Below, one piece after another: positions 46,695 through 55,240 of a stretch of 64,000 bases of DNA. Numbering within the stretch: the first letter of the stretch is position 1; each line of letters opens with the position of its first letter. Source of the DNA: Myxococcales bacterium (GTDB lineage Bacteria > Myxococcota > Myxococcia > Myxococcales > JAKAPL01); assembly GCA_021783235.1 (NCBI GenBank), contig JAJXUD010000005.1, positions 1-64,000 on the forward strand, read 5' to 3'. Below the pieces are notes generated by a model that had not been told where the DNA came from, ran no database searches, and saw nothing but the letters and a program-made list of their open reading frames with translations. A program made the translations under genes and the position numbers.

Positions 46695-47714
46695 TCACGG
46701 AAAGTCGCCCGCCGCGAAGAAGCTCGAGAGGTCGTTCGTCCCCGAATCCCCCGCGTGGCGGAGCCAGCCGTAGGGCTTGCCCGTCGTCGCGTCCTTCTGC
46801 GCCGGCGTCAGCCCGAAGATCTCCTGCATCGACCGCACCACCGAGCTGTGGCTCAGCACCGTCGCGTTGGCGTGGCTGCCGGTCAGAAACGAGGGGGCGG
46901 TCACGACGAAGGCCGGCTGAGCCGAGCCCGCGCCGACCGCGTTGCCGCAGCTGTCGCACTCGTCCCAGAGGATGAGGAGGAGCGCCCGGTTCGCGGGGTC
47001 GGTCACGTAGCTCACGACCTGCTGCACCGTCGAGTTGCCCGACAGCCAGCCGTCGCCGTCGGCCACCGTCCCGTCGTGCATGTCGTCGATGACGTTCGGC
47101 GTGATGAATGCGTAGTCGGGCAGCGTGCCCGAGGCGAGGTCCTGCGCGAGCTGGCCGAACGGGTAGACGTGCGCGAGGCAGGGGGCGCTCGTGGCGCTCG
47201 GGGGATCGCCCGCGACGTCCTGGAAGAAGACGTACGGTACGTGCCGCACCGCGAACTCGCCCGAGTCCCCGAGCGGGCAGGCGCCGGGCGGCATGTCCTC
47301 GGCGTACTCGCGCCAGCTCTTGCCGGCGTGATCGAGCAGGGTCGAGAGGTGCTCGGTGGTGGCGGTGCTGTTGCCGCCGCTCGGGTCGTTGTCGGTCGTG
47401 AAGGTGACGTCGCCGCAGTCGTTGCTGCCCGCCTCGAGCCAGACGTAGTTCGGCTCGCTCGGGTGGACCACGCTCTGGTAGGCGGTGGCGTAGCCGTACT
47501 GCTTCATGAGCGTGCCCGTGAGGTAGGGATCGGTCGTCCCCTGGTAGATGGCGGCCGCGCTCTGGTTCTCCATGAGGATCACGAAGACCCGCTGGAAGTT
47601 GCCCACCCCGCCGTCGGAGGTCCCGCCGGAGATGGCGCCGGACTGGACGGCCCTCGGGGAGCCGCAGGCGGCCGCGAGCGCGGCGGCGATCAACGTCGGG
47701 GAGATCCATCTCAT
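46695..47714 (-). CDS. exported phosphoesterase family lipoprotein (phospholipase C / acid phosphatase-like)
   Basis: The 339-residue product has a lipoprotein signal (MRWISPTLIAAALAAACGS, Cys17). The motifs are those of the alkaline-phosphatase-superfamily phosphoesterases (PF04185 type): VFVILMENQS near the mature N-terminus, VVHPSEPNYVWL, DYAFITPNVIDDMHDG and LLILWDECD, which carry the expected metal and nucleophile residues. It would hydrolyse phosphate esters or phospholipids outside the inner membrane. The ATG at 47714 has GAGG 6 bases upstream and was preferred to 47726. It is monocistronic, antisense between the methyltransferase and beta-ureidopropionase genes. The substrate is unknown. 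Confidence 0.85.
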   Translation of the reverse strand: MRWISPTLIAAALAAACGSPRAVQSGAISGGTSDGGVGNFQRVFVILMENQSAAAIYQGTTDPYLTGTLMKQYGYATAYQSVVHPSEPNYVWLEAGSNDCGDVTFTTDNDPSGGNSTATTEHLSTLLDHAGKSWREYAEDMPPGACPLGDSGEFAVRHVPYVFFQDVAGDPPSATSAPCLAHVYPFGQLAQDLASGTLPDYAFITPNVIDDMHDGTVADGDGWLSGNSTVQQVVSYVTDPANRALLLILWDECDSCGNAVGAGSAQPAFVVTAPSFLTGSHANATVLSHSSVVRSMQEIFGLTPAQKDATTGKPYGWLRHAGDSGTNDLSSFFAAGDFP

Positions 47715-47770
47715 GGGCGACCTCATCGGGGGGCGAGCGGCCGAATGCTAGCACAGGAGGCAGGGCCCCC

Positions 47771-47800
47771 TTGACGCCTTCCCCGCTCCGGGCGCAGTCT
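47771..47800 (+). promoter_or_regulatory. weak candidate promoter before the beta-ureidopropionase gene
   Basis: TTGACG (47771-47776) is a good -35, but the best -10 18 bases later is only CAGTCT (47795-47800). It lies 30 bp before the ATG at 47830. Confidence 0.3.
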
Positions 47801-47829
47801 CCGGCCGGTTTTTCACGAGGAGCGTGCGC

Positions 47830-48699
47830 ATGGCGAGGATGGTTCGCGGGGGCCTCATCCAGGCGAGAAACCCCATCAACGACGAGGGGGCCGGCGTCGA
47901 GAAGATCAAGGCGGCGGCGCTGGAGCGCCACCTGCCGTTCATCGAGCAGGCGGCGAAGAAGGGGGTGCAGATCCTCTGCCTCCAGGAGATCTTCAACGGC
48001 CCCTACTTCTGTCCGGCCCAGACGCCGTTCTGGTACGACATGGCCGAGGAGGTCCCCGGGCCGACCACCGAGAAGCTCGCCGCCTACGCGAAGAAGCACC
48101 AGATGGTCATCGTGGTGCCGGTCTACGAGCGCGAGATGGCCGGCGTCTACTACAACACCGCCGCCGTCCTCGACGCCGACGGCAAGTACCTCGGCAAGTA
48201 CCGCAAGAACCACATCCCCCAGACCTCTGGCTTCTGGGAGAAGTACTATTTCAAGCCCGGCAATTTGGGCTACCCGGTCTTCCAGACCCGCTACGCGAAG
48301 CTCGGCGTCTACATCTGCTACGACCGCCACTTCCCCGAAGGGGCGCGCGCGCTCGGCCTGGGCGGCGCCGAGATCGTCGTGAACCCCTCCGCCACCGTGG
48401 CGGGGCTCAGCCAGTACCTCTGGAAGCTCGAGCAGCCGGCGCACGCGGTGGCGAACGGCTACTTCATCGGCGCCATCAACCGCGTCGGCACGGAAGGCCC
48501 CTGGAACATCGGCAAGTTCTACGGCCACAGCTACTGGTGCGACCCACGCGGCCAGACGCTCGCCGAGGGCTCGGAGGAAGAGGACGAGCTCGTCGTCGCC
48601 GATCTCGACCTCTCGCTCATCGACGAGGTCCGCAAGACCTGGCAGTTCTTCCGCGACCGGCGGCCCGACAGCTACGGCATCCTCACGGAGAGCCGCTGA
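47830..48699 (+). CDS. N-carbamoyl-beta-alanine amidohydrolase (beta-ureidopropionase), nitrilase family
   Basis: The 289-residue nitrilase-superfamily enzyme has the Glu-Lys-Cys triad: Glu53 in CLQEIFNGPYF, Lys126 in YRKNHIP and Cys163 in VYICYDRHFPEG. The phrases FWEKYYFKPGN and NPSATVAGLSQYLWKLEQPAHA are typical of beta-ureidopropionases, which release beta-alanine, CO2 and ammonia in the last step of reductive pyrimidine breakdown. The ATG at 47830 has GAGGAG 8 bases upstream; a GTG six bases earlier was rejected. The stop overlaps the dihydropyrimidinase ATG (ATGA-type), so the two hydrolases are coupled. Confidence 0.93.
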   Translation: MARMVRGGLIQARNPINDEGAGVEKIKAAALERHLPFIEQAAKKGVQILCLQEIFNGPYFCPAQTPFWYDMAEEVPGPTTEKLAAYAKKHQMVIVVPVYEREMAGVYYNTAAVLDADGKYLGKYRKNHIPQTSGFWEKYYFKPGNLGYPVFQTRYAKLGVYICYDRHFPEGARALGLGGAEIVVNPSATVAGLSQYLWKLEQPAHAVANGYFIGAINRVGTEGPWNIGKFYGHSYWCDPRGQTLAEGSEEEDELVVADLDLSLIDEVRKTWQFFRDRRPDSYGILTESR

Positions 48700-50093
48700 T
48701 GAGGACCCTCATCGAGCACGGCACCGTCGTTGGCGCCTCCGACGCCTACGAGGCCGACCTCCTCGTCGAGGGCGAGAAGATCGCCCTCGTCGGCCAGGGT
48801 CTCGGCCGCTACCTCGAGAAGGTGGACCGGACGATCGACGCCAAGGGCAAGTACCTCCTGCCCGGCGGCATCGACGCCCACACCCACCTCGACATGCCGT
48901 TCGGCGGAACTAAGTCCGCGGACGACTTCGAGAGCGGCACCGTCGCGGCGGCCTGCGGCGGCACCACCACCGTCATCGACTTCGCGATCCAGCCTCAGGG
49001 CGGCGCGCTCGCGGAGGGGCTCGAGGCCTGGCACCGGAAGGCCGAGGGGAAGGCGGCGATCGACTACGGCTTCCACCTGATCGTCCGCGACGTGAACCCG
49101 CAGACGCTCGCGGAGATGGATCGACTGGTGAAGCACGAGGGGGTCACCTCGTTCAAGCTCTTCACCGCCTACCCCGGCGTCTTCCTCGTCGACGACGCGC
49201 AGATCTTCCGCGCGATGCAGAAGACCGGCGAGAACGGCGGCCTCGTCTGCATGCACGCGGAGAACGGGCCGGTCATCGACGTGCTCACGAAGCAGGCGCT
49301 CGAGAAGGGGCACGTCACGCCCAAGTGGCACGCGCTGACCCGCCCCGCGCGGCTCGAGGCCGAGGCGACGAACCGGGTCATCGCGCTCGCCGAGGTGGCC
49401 CACGCGCCCGTCTACATCGTGCACCTCTCCGCCGCGGAGGCGCTCGCCGAGGTGCGCGAGGCGCGCGACCGCGGCGTCGAGGCCTACGCCGAGACCTGCC
49501 CGCAGTACCTCTTCCTCTCCGACGACTCCTACGACGAGCCGGGCTTCGACGGCGCCAAGTACGTGATGAGCCCCCCCTTGCGCCCCAAGGGGAACGAGCG
49601 GGCGCTCTGGCAGGGGCTGCGGCAGGACGACCTGCAGCTCGTCTCGACCGACCACTGCCCCTTCTGCATGAAGGAGCAGAAGGAGCTCGGCAAGAGCGAC
49701 TTCTCCAAGATCCCGAACGGCGCCCCCGGCCTCGAGACGCGCATGAGCCTCCTCTGGGACGGCGGCGTGCGGGCGAAGCAGATCGACCTCTGCCGCTACG
49801 TGCAGCTCACCTCGGCAGCGCCGGCGAAGCTCTTCGGCCTGTACGGCCGAAAAGGGACCCTCGCCCCGGGGGCCGACGCCGACATCGTGGTCTTCGACCC
49901 CGAGAAGAGGCTGACCCTCTCCGCGAAGACGCTCCACATGAACGTCGACTACAACCCCTACGAAGGCCGGCAGGTCACCGGCGCGCCCGAGACCGTCCTC
50001 TCGCGGGGAGAGGTCGTCGTCGAGGGCGGCCGGTTCGTCGGCAAGAAGGGGCGCGGCAAGTTCCTCCGGCGCGCCGCGCGGCAGGTGGGCTGA
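48699..50093 (+). CDS. hydA: dihydropyrimidinase (D-hydantoinase)
   Basis: The 464-residue cyclic amidohydrolase opens dihydrouracil or dihydrothymine to the N-carbamoyl-beta-amino acid. It has metal ligands His61 and His63 (DAHTHLDMPFGG), the carbamylated Lys153 (GVTSFKLFTAYPG), His186 (CMHAENG), His242 (YIVHLSAAEA) and Asp318 (VSTDHCPF). Its length is typical. The ATG at 48699 overlaps the beta-ureidopropionase stop by one base. With the preA-like gene at 43.3 kb, the two enzymes give a full uracil-to-beta-alanine route. Activity on hydantoins is also common in this family. Confidence 0.94.
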   Translation: MRTLIEHGTVVGASDAYEADLLVEGEKIALVGQGLGRYLEKVDRTIDAKGKYLLPGGIDAHTHLDMPFGGTKSADDFESGTVAAACGGTTTVIDFAIQPQGGALAEGLEAWHRKAEGKAAIDYGFHLIVRDVNPQTLAEMDRLVKHEGVTSFKLFTAYPGVFLVDDAQIFRAMQKTGENGGLVCMHAENGPVIDVLTKQALEKGHVTPKWHALTRPARLEAEATNRVIALAEVAHAPVYIVHLSAAEALAEVREARDRGVEAYAETCPQYLFLSDDSYDEPGFDGAKYVMSPPLRPKGNERALWQGLRQDDLQLVSTDHCPFCMKEQKELGKSDFSKIPNGAPGLETRMSLLWDGGVRAKQIDLCRYVQLTSAAPAKLFGLYGRKGTLAPGADADIVVFDPEKRLTLSAKTLHMNVDYNPYEGRQVTGAPETVLSRGEVVVEGGRFVGKKGRGKFLRRAARQVG

Positions 50094-50096
50094 GCC

Positions 50097-51764
50097 GTGT
50101 CCACGCGAGCCCTCGCGGCGGTGAGCTGCCTCGTCGCCCTCGCCGCCTGCTGCAAGACCACGGTTCCCGCGCTGCCCGACGGCGGGCGAGGCGCGAGCGG
50201 CGGCACGACCGGGGACGCGAGCGGCGGCACGACCGGGGGAGGCGCCACCAGCGCCGGGGCGAGCTGCGGCCTCAACTCGGAGATCTGCGGCGGCCAGTGC
50301 GTCGTCACGCTCACCGATCCGGCGAACTGCGGCGGCTGCGGCCACGCCTGCGCCGCGGGGCAGGTCTGCGCGGTCGGCGTCTGCGGCTCGCCCGCCTCGT
50401 GCCCGCTGACGACCACCGCCTGCAACGGCAGCTGCGCCGACCTCTCCACCGACGACGCGAACTGCGGCGCCTGCGGCCACGCCTGCCCCTCGGGACAGGG
50501 CTGCGCCATGGGCTCCTGCGTGAAGGCCGTGGGCCTCACCGGCCAGACGCCCGCCTGTCCAAACGGCGGTCCGCCCATCGTGGTGCAGGACGGCGACGCC
50601 GGCGTCTGCACGGGCAGCGTCGCCCAGGTGACCTTCCGCTGGGCGCTCTGCGCCTGCGACCAGGTGAACGACAACGGCGCGCTCGCCACCGACGCCTTCG
50701 ACAGCCAGAAGGGCCCCTACGACGGCGGCCCGGGCGGCGCGGTGGGCGCGAACCAGTCGTTCGGCGTCAACGGCGCGGTCGGCGTCGGCGGCTCGCTCTG
50801 GGTCGCGGGGACGGGCGGCGTCACGCTGAACTCGACCGGCTCCGCGGTCGGTCTCGAGCTCCACTCGGGCGGGATCTTGACGTCGAACGGCCAGCTCGGC
50901 GTCGGCTCGAACGCCTTCGTGGACGGCGACGTCTCGGGCCAGGTGAGCGTCGGCGGGACGCTCTACGTGCCCGCGGGCGCGAGCGTGGGACCACAGGTCA
51001 CCGAGAGGGGCATCGTCCGGGGAGCCGTCGCCGTGCCGCCGCCCTGCGACTGCGCCGCCTCCGAGCTGCTCGACCTGCCGGCCATCGTCGCCGACGGCGA
51101 GGCGCACAACGACGACCAGACCGTCGGGCTCGACCCCACGGTCTTCGACGGAACGAACCAGCCCCTGCGGCTCGACCTGCCCTGCGGCCGCTACTACCTG
51201 TCGGCGGTCACCACCAACGGCGTCGCCGCCATCGGCGTCCACGGCCGCACCGCGGTCTTCGTGGGCGGCGACGTCGCGCCCAACGGCGGCCTCGTCTTCA
51301 CGCTCGACCCGGACGCGACGCTCGACGTCTTCGTGGGCGGCTCGATCTCGGTCAACGGCGGCTCGTCCTTCGGCTCGACGATCGTGCCGGCGCAGACGCG
51401 CGTCTACGTGGCGGGCGACGCGAGCTTCAACGGCAGCTCGGTCTTCGCGGGCAACTTCTACCTGCCGACGGCGAGCGTCGCCCCGAACGGCGACTTCACC
51501 CTCTTCGGCTCGATCTTCGCGGGCAGCTACGCGGACAACGGCACGACCACGATCCACTACGACAGCGCCATCCTGTCGGCCGGCTCGGAGTGCGGCACGG
51601 CCGCGGACGGCGGCAGCGACGCCGGGGCCCCGAGCTGCGCGAGCTGCCGCGACTGCGGCAACCAGGCCTGCGTGAACGGCGCCTGCGGCGCCTGCCGCGC
51701 CAGCGCCGACTGCTGCGCGCCGCTCGTCTGCACGAACGGCGTCTGCACGCAGGGTTTCGAGTGA
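50097..51764 (+). CDS. Cys-rich lipoprotein with polymer-type beta-repeat domain (myxobacterial surface protein)
   Basis: The 555-residue product has a GTG start, a lipoprotein signal (RALAAVSCLVALAACCK, Cys18), and a Gly/Thr-rich spacer. Two tandem Cys modules follow (GGCGHACAAGQVCAVGVC and GACGHACPSGQGCAMGSC), the repeats often mis-named tryptophan synthase alpha chain in myxobacteria. The middle 330 residues are a beta-helix-like Val/Gly/Asn repeat region (VNGAVGVGGSLWVAG, SNGQLGVGSNAFVDGDVSG), like the DUF7305/bactofilin-like surface repeats. The C-terminus is another Cys cluster (CASCRDCGNQACVNGACGAC). It directly follows dihydropyrimidinase by 3 bp. It is likely cell-surface; function unknown. 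Confidence 0.8.
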   Translation: MSTRALAAVSCLVALAACCKTTVPALPDGGRGASGGTTGDASGGTTGGGATSAGASCGLNSEICGGQCVVTLTDPANCGGCGHACAAGQVCAVGVCGSPASCPLTTTACNGSCADLSTDDANCGACGHACPSGQGCAMGSCVKAVGLTGQTPACPNGGPPIVVQDGDAGVCTGSVAQVTFRWALCACDQVNDNGALATDAFDSQKGPYDGGPGGAVGANQSFGVNGAVGVGGSLWVAGTGGVTLNSTGSAVGLELHSGGILTSNGQLGVGSNAFVDGDVSGQVSVGGTLYVPAGASVGPQVTERGIVRGAVAVPPPCDCAASELLDLPAIVADGEAHNDDQTVGLDPTVFDGTNQPLRLDLPCGRYYLSAVTTNGVAAIGVHGRTAVFVGGDVAPNGGLVFTLDPDATLDVFVGGSISVNGGSSFGSTIVPAQTRVYVAGDASFNGSSVFAGNFYLPTASVAPNGDFTLFGSIFAGSYADNGTTTIHYDSAILSAGSECGTAADGGSDAGAPSCASCRDCGNQACVNGACGACRASADCCAPLVCTNGVCTQGFE

Positions 51765-51787
51765 CATCCGACACGCACAGGAGACCG

Positions 51788-53251
51788 ATGCCCATGACCG
51801 GCGCCGAAGTCGTTGCGAAGCAGCGCGAGTTCGTCTTTCCCGCGGTGACCCACTACTACGCGGAGCCGCTCGTGCCGGTGCGGGCCGAGGGGCTGTACGT
51901 CCACGCCGCCGACGGCCGGCGGTACCTCGACTTCTTCGGCGGCATCCTCACGGTCTCGGTGGGCCACTGCCACCCGAAGGTGCTCGAGAAGACGATGGAG
52001 CAGATGAAGAGGCTCCAGCACCTCTCGACGCTCTACCCGCAGGAGCCGATGGTCGCGCTCGCCGAGAAGATCGCCGGGTTGGCCCCACAGCCGAAGCTCG
52101 AGGGGGCGACCGAGGGCGCGGGGGCGCTGGGGGCATCGGAGGACCACAGGCCGCCGAAGCCCGAGGGAGGGCGGCTGAGCCCGACCGAGGGCGCGGGGGC
52201 ACGGGGGGCATCGGAGGACCGCAGGCCGAAGGCCGAGGACCGCACGGGCCCCCCGATCCGATGGAAGAGCTTCTTCACGAGCTCGGGCACCGAGGCGAAC
52301 GAGATGGCGGTGATGACCGCGAAGCTCGCCACCGGGACCACCGACATGATCGCGCTCCGCCACAGCTACGGCGGCCGAGCCACGCTCGCCATCAACATGA
52401 TGGGGCACGCCGGCTACCGGGTGATGCCGAGCCAGCTCCCCGGCATCAAGCACGCCCACGCCCCCTACTGCTACCGCTGCGACTTCGGCCTCAGCTACCC
52501 CGACTGCGGGCTGCGCTGCGCCAAGGACGTCGAGACGCTCATCCAGACCGAGACGAACGGCAAGGTGGCCTGCCTCATCGCCGAGCCGGTCATGGGCGTC
52601 GGCGGCTTCATCACGCCGCCCAAGGAGTACTTCCAGGAGGTCGTGCCGATCGTCCGCAAGTACGGCGGCCTCTTCATCGCCGACGAGGTGCAGACGGGCT
52701 GGGGGCGGACCGGCGGTCGCTGGAACGGCATCGAGCACTTCGGCGTCGTGCCGGACGTCCTCACCTACGCGAAGGGGCTCGCGAACGGCGCCCCCATCGG
52801 CGTCACGCTGGCGCGCGCCGAGGTGGCCGACCAGTTCAAGGCGCTCACCATCGCGACCTTCGGCGGCAACCCCGTCAGCATGGCGGCGGGGCTCGCGACG
52901 ATCGGCGTCATCGAGGAGGAGAAGCTCCTCGCGAACTGCGAGACCGTGGGCGCCCAGCTGCGCGGACGGCTCGTCGAGCTGGCCGAAAAGTACCCGGCCA
53001 TCGGCGACGTGCGCGGCCTCGGGCTCATGCAGGCGATCGAGCTCGTGAAGGACCGCCAGTCGAAGGAGCCCGACGCCGCGGTGACGGGCCGCTTCCTCGA
53101 GGCCTGCCGGCGCGAGGGGCTGCTCGTCGGCAAGGGCGGCCTCTACGGCAACGCGGTCCGGATCGCGCCGCCGATGACGGCGACGAAGGGCGACGTCGAC
53201 GAGGCGGCGAAGCTGATGGATCGCGCGCTCTCGTCGGCCGTACGGGCGTGA
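51788..53251 (+). CDS. class III PLP aminotransferase (AGXT2/beta-alanine-pyruvate type) with internal insertion
   Basis: The 487-residue product is a class III (omega) aminotransferase: YLDFFGGILTVSVGHCHP, FFTSSGTEANEMA (PLP phosphate), HSYGGRATLAI, LFIADEVQTGWGRTGG, and Lys329 (TYAKGLANGAPIG), the Schiff-base lysine. It probably moves the amino group from beta-alanine or beta-aminoisobutyrate to pyruvate or glyoxylate. Between KIAGLAPQPKLEGA and KSFFTSSG, where relatives have only a few residues, about 50 extra residues made of two 25-residue repeats occur (see 52108-52257). CAGGAGA lies about 4 bases before the ATG at 51788. It belongs with the pyrimidine catabolic genes. Confidence 0.9.
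   Translation: MPMTGAEVVAKQREFVFPAVTHYYAEPLVPVRAEGLYVHAADGRRYLDFFGGILTVSVGHCHPKVLEKTMEQMKRLQHLSTLYPQEPMVALAEKIAGLAPQPKLEGATEGAGALGASEDHRPPKPEGGRLSPTEGAGARGASEDRRPKAEDRTGPPIRWKSFFTSSGTEANEMAVMTAKLATGTTDMIALRHSYGGRATLAINMMGHAGYRVMPSQLPGIKHAHAPYCYRCDFGLSYPDCGLRCAKDVETLIQTETNGKVACLIAEPVMGVGGFITPPKEYFQEVVPIVRKYGGLFIADEVQTGWGRTGGRWNGIEHFGVVPDVLTYAKGLANGAPIGVTLARAEVADQFKALTIATFGGNPVSMAAGLATIGVIEEEKLLANCETVGAQLRGRLVELAEKYPAIGDVRGLGLMQAIELVKDRQSKEPDAAVTGRFLEACRREGLLVGKGGLYGNAVRIAPPMTATKGDVDEAAKLMDRALSSAVRA
52108..52257 (+). repeat. in-frame 75-bp tandem repeat inserted in the aminotransferase
   Basis: Two imperfect copies (52108-52182 and 52183-52257) begin GACCGAGGGCGCGGGGGC and share GGGGGCATCGGAGGACC. 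Each encodes about 25 residues (TEGAGALGASEDHRPPKPEG / TEGAGARGASEDRRPKAED). The end of copy 2 holds GGCCGAA-type heptamers. The reading frame is preserved. Confidence 0.85.
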
Positions 53252-53258
53252 GGGGCCG

Positions 53259-53687
53259 GTGAGAGCCCTCGGCCCGGCCTCGATCTTGCCCTTCCTCCTC
53301 GCCGTCGCCTGCTCGGGCGGCAGCCCGGGAGCGACTGGCGGGGGCTGCGTCGACGGCGGGAGCTGCCCCGCGATCTCCTGCGCCTGCGGCTCCGAGACGA
53401 TCGACTCGTTCTGCCTCTGCGAGGGCGGCACCGGCCCGAACGGCTGCCTGCCCGGCGGCGTCTGCGCGACCCAGGCCGACTGCAGCTCGGTCTGCGCCCA
53501 GGCGGGCGGCGGCCCCTCGACGGACGGAGGGAGTTCGGGCGGCCAGGGCGGCAGCGGCGGCCAGCCCTGCTCGTCCAACGCGAGCTGCCCGAGCTACCCC
53601 TGCGGCTGCGACGGCGGCACGCAGAGCTTCCCGGGCGCCTGCCTCGCGGGAAGCTGCGCCACCACCGCCAACTGCGGCCCCTGCTGA
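53259..53687 (+). CDS. small Cys-rich lipoprotein
   Basis: The 142-residue product (GTG start) has a lipoprotein signal ending ILPFLLAVACSGG (Cys18). The mature part is a Gly/Ser-rich stretch between two Cys clusters (CPAISCACGSETIDSFCLCE, and CPSYPCGCDGGTQSFPGAC), about 20 Cys in all. It lies 7 bp after the aminotransferase and is probably read through from it. Composition resembles the other Cys-rich surface proteins of this window (7.5, 40.6, 55.2, 59.2 kb). No catalytic residues or known domain were recognised. Confidence 0.72.
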   Translation: MRALGPASILPFLLAVACSGGSPGATGGGCVDGGSCPAISCACGSETIDSFCLCEGGTGPNGCLPGGVCATQADCSSVCAQAGGGPSTDGGSSGGQGGSGGQPCSSNASCPSYPCGCDGGTQSFPGACLAGSCATTANCGPC

Positions 53688-53710
53688 CGGTTCCGGCGGG
53701 CGCTCGGCCT

Positions 53711-54919
53711 CTACGGCCGCGCCGCCCGCCTCCGCCGCGCCGCCACCAGCGCGACGGCGAGCAACAGAATGGTCGGATCGGCGCCGCCAGTCGTGCAGCC
53801 ACAGCCGCCGGCCGTCGACCGGACGCTCCCACCGTCCCCGCCGCCGGGCGAGAGGCCGCTGTCGGCGCGCGAGCCACCGGCATCGGCCGCGGCGCCCGCG
53901 TCCAGCGCCCGGCCGGCGTCGGCGACCGCGCCGGCGTCGCCAACCGCGCCCCCGTCGGCGGCTTCACCGGCGTCGCCGGCCGCCCCCGCGTCCGGGACCG
54001 CGCCCCCGTCGAGCGGCGCACCGGCGTCGAGCGTGGGGCCGGCGTCCGGCGGCCCCGCGTCGGGCGGCGGCGGGACCTCGCAGGCCGCTCCGCTCCAGCC
54101 CGGCGAGCAGGCGCAGGCGCCGCTCGAGTCGCAGCTCCCGTGGCCGCCGCAGCTCGTCGCGGCGTTGCAGTAGCTGCACGTCGGGTAGGCGTAGTAGTTC
54201 GGCGCGCACTGGTCGCAGGCGGCGCCCGCGAAGCCCTGGGAGCAGACGCAGCCAGCGCCGCCGCAGCTCCCGTGGCCGTTGCAGGTCGTGGCGGCGACGC
54301 ACTGGGTGCAGTTCGGGTAGCCCGTGTATCCCGGCGCGCAGGTCGAGCAGTCGGTTCCGGCGTAGCCGGTGAAGCAGAGGCATCCGAACTGATTGCACGA
54401 GCCGTTGCCGTTGCAGCTCGTCGAGGCCTGGCAGTAGACGTTGCAGGAGGGGTAGCCGTAGTAGTTCGTCGCGCACTGGTCGCAGCTACCGCCACCGAGG
54501 CCGGGGTTGCAGTCGCAGCCGCCGTCGGGCGAGCAGACGCCCGCGTCGCTGCAGCTCGCGGGACCGGTGCAGGGCCGGCAGTTGGGGTAGCCCGCGTAGC
54601 CCGGGGCGCAGGCATCGCACGTGCTCCCGGTGTAGCCGGGCTCGCAAGTGCAGGCGCCGGAGGCGTCGCAGCTCCCGTTGGGCGCGCAGGGGCACGGAAC
54701 GCAGTTCGGGGCCGTGCCGTAGTAGTAGGGCGTCCAGCACTGGTCGCAGTAGGCCCCGCAGATGCTCTGGGACACGCAGTAGCAGAGGCCGTTGCTGCAG
54801 TTGCCGTAGTTGCACTCGGCGCCGGTCGAGCAGGAGCCGCCGCCGCACTGCTGGGCGCGGGCCGGGGGCGACGCGAGGGTGAGCGAGAGGGCGAGGGCGG
54901 CGAGCGCGAGGGGCTTCAC
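53711..54919 (-). CDS. EGF/laminin-like repeat protein with MYXO-CTERM-type sorting tail
   Basis: The 402-residue product has a signal peptide (KPLALAALALSLTLASPPARA) and about eight EGF/laminin-like units with repeated phrases CxGHGSC, CDQCAPNYYAYP and CAPGYTGYPNC. These are followed by a Pro/Asp/Ala/Gly linker built from DAG repeats (about 275-360) and a C-terminal GGCGCTTGGADP, a hydrophobic helix and RRRR. That last element matches the MYXO-CTERM surface-anchoring signal of Myxococcota. GGAGG lies 6 bases before the GTG at 54919. A ~300-bp copy of its 5' end plus the neighbouring helicase 3' end recurs at 56828-57122. It is probably cell-surface; ligand unknown. Confidence 0.88.
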   Translation of the reverse strand: MKPLALAALALSLTLASPPARAQQCGGGSCSTGAECNYGNCSNGLCYCVSQSICGAYCDQCWTPYYYGTAPNCVPCPCAPNGSCDASGACTCEPGYTGSTCDACAPGYAGYPNCRPCTGPASCSDAGVCSPDGGCDCNPGLGGGSCDQCATNYYGYPSCNVYCQASTSCNGNGSCNQFGCLCFTGYAGTDCSTCAPGYTGYPNCTQCVAATTCNGHGSCGGAGCVCSQGFAGAACDQCAPNYYAYPTCSYCNAATSCGGHGSCDSSGACACSPGWSGAACEVPPPPDAGPPDAGPTLDAGAPLDGGAVPDAGAAGDAGEAADGGAVGDAGAVADAGRALDAGAAADAGGSRADSGLSPGGGDGGSVRSTAGGCGCTTGGADPTILLLAVALVAARRRRAARP

Positions 54920-55143
54920 GGGGCCTCCGAGGGGAAGCCCGGATTCTACCCCTCCCAGGGGAGGAGGGTCGACGGCGTGCCCACCGAGCAGAACCAGAGC
55001 TGGTGCATCGCCCGCGTCGCGGCGACGTGGAGCGCGCGGCGCGCCTCGTCGTCGCCGGGGTAGCTCGCCGCGTCGGCGTCGGGCACGATCACGTAGTCGA
55101 ACTCGAGCCCCTTGGCCTCGGAGACCTCGCAGACGTCCACGCC
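54838..55143. repeat. direct repeat copy 1 (helicase 3' end + EGF-gene 5' end)
   Basis: Nearly identical to 56828-57122. In the 230 bp from the EGF start codon through the helicase fragment only about three substitutions are seen by eye. The part inside the EGF signal sequence is more diverged and has indels. Confidence 0.93.
54946..55140 (-). pseudogene. 3'-terminal fragment of the HelD-type helicase
   Basis: The 64-codon frame beginning VDVCEVSEAKGLEFDYV and ending TPSTLLPWEG is essentially the same as the last 64 residues of the full helicase at 56924-59083. It lacks any helicase core and stands alone upstream of the EGF-like gene. It is a by-product of the segmental duplication. Confidence 0.9.
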
Positions 55144-55240
55144 CGCGAGCCGAATCCTGTTCGCCCACGGAAAGTAGCCCCGTCGGATGCGAGCCCGCTA
55201 CCGCGACAGTCTTTCGCTCGATCCGGTTGCCCGACGAGCT

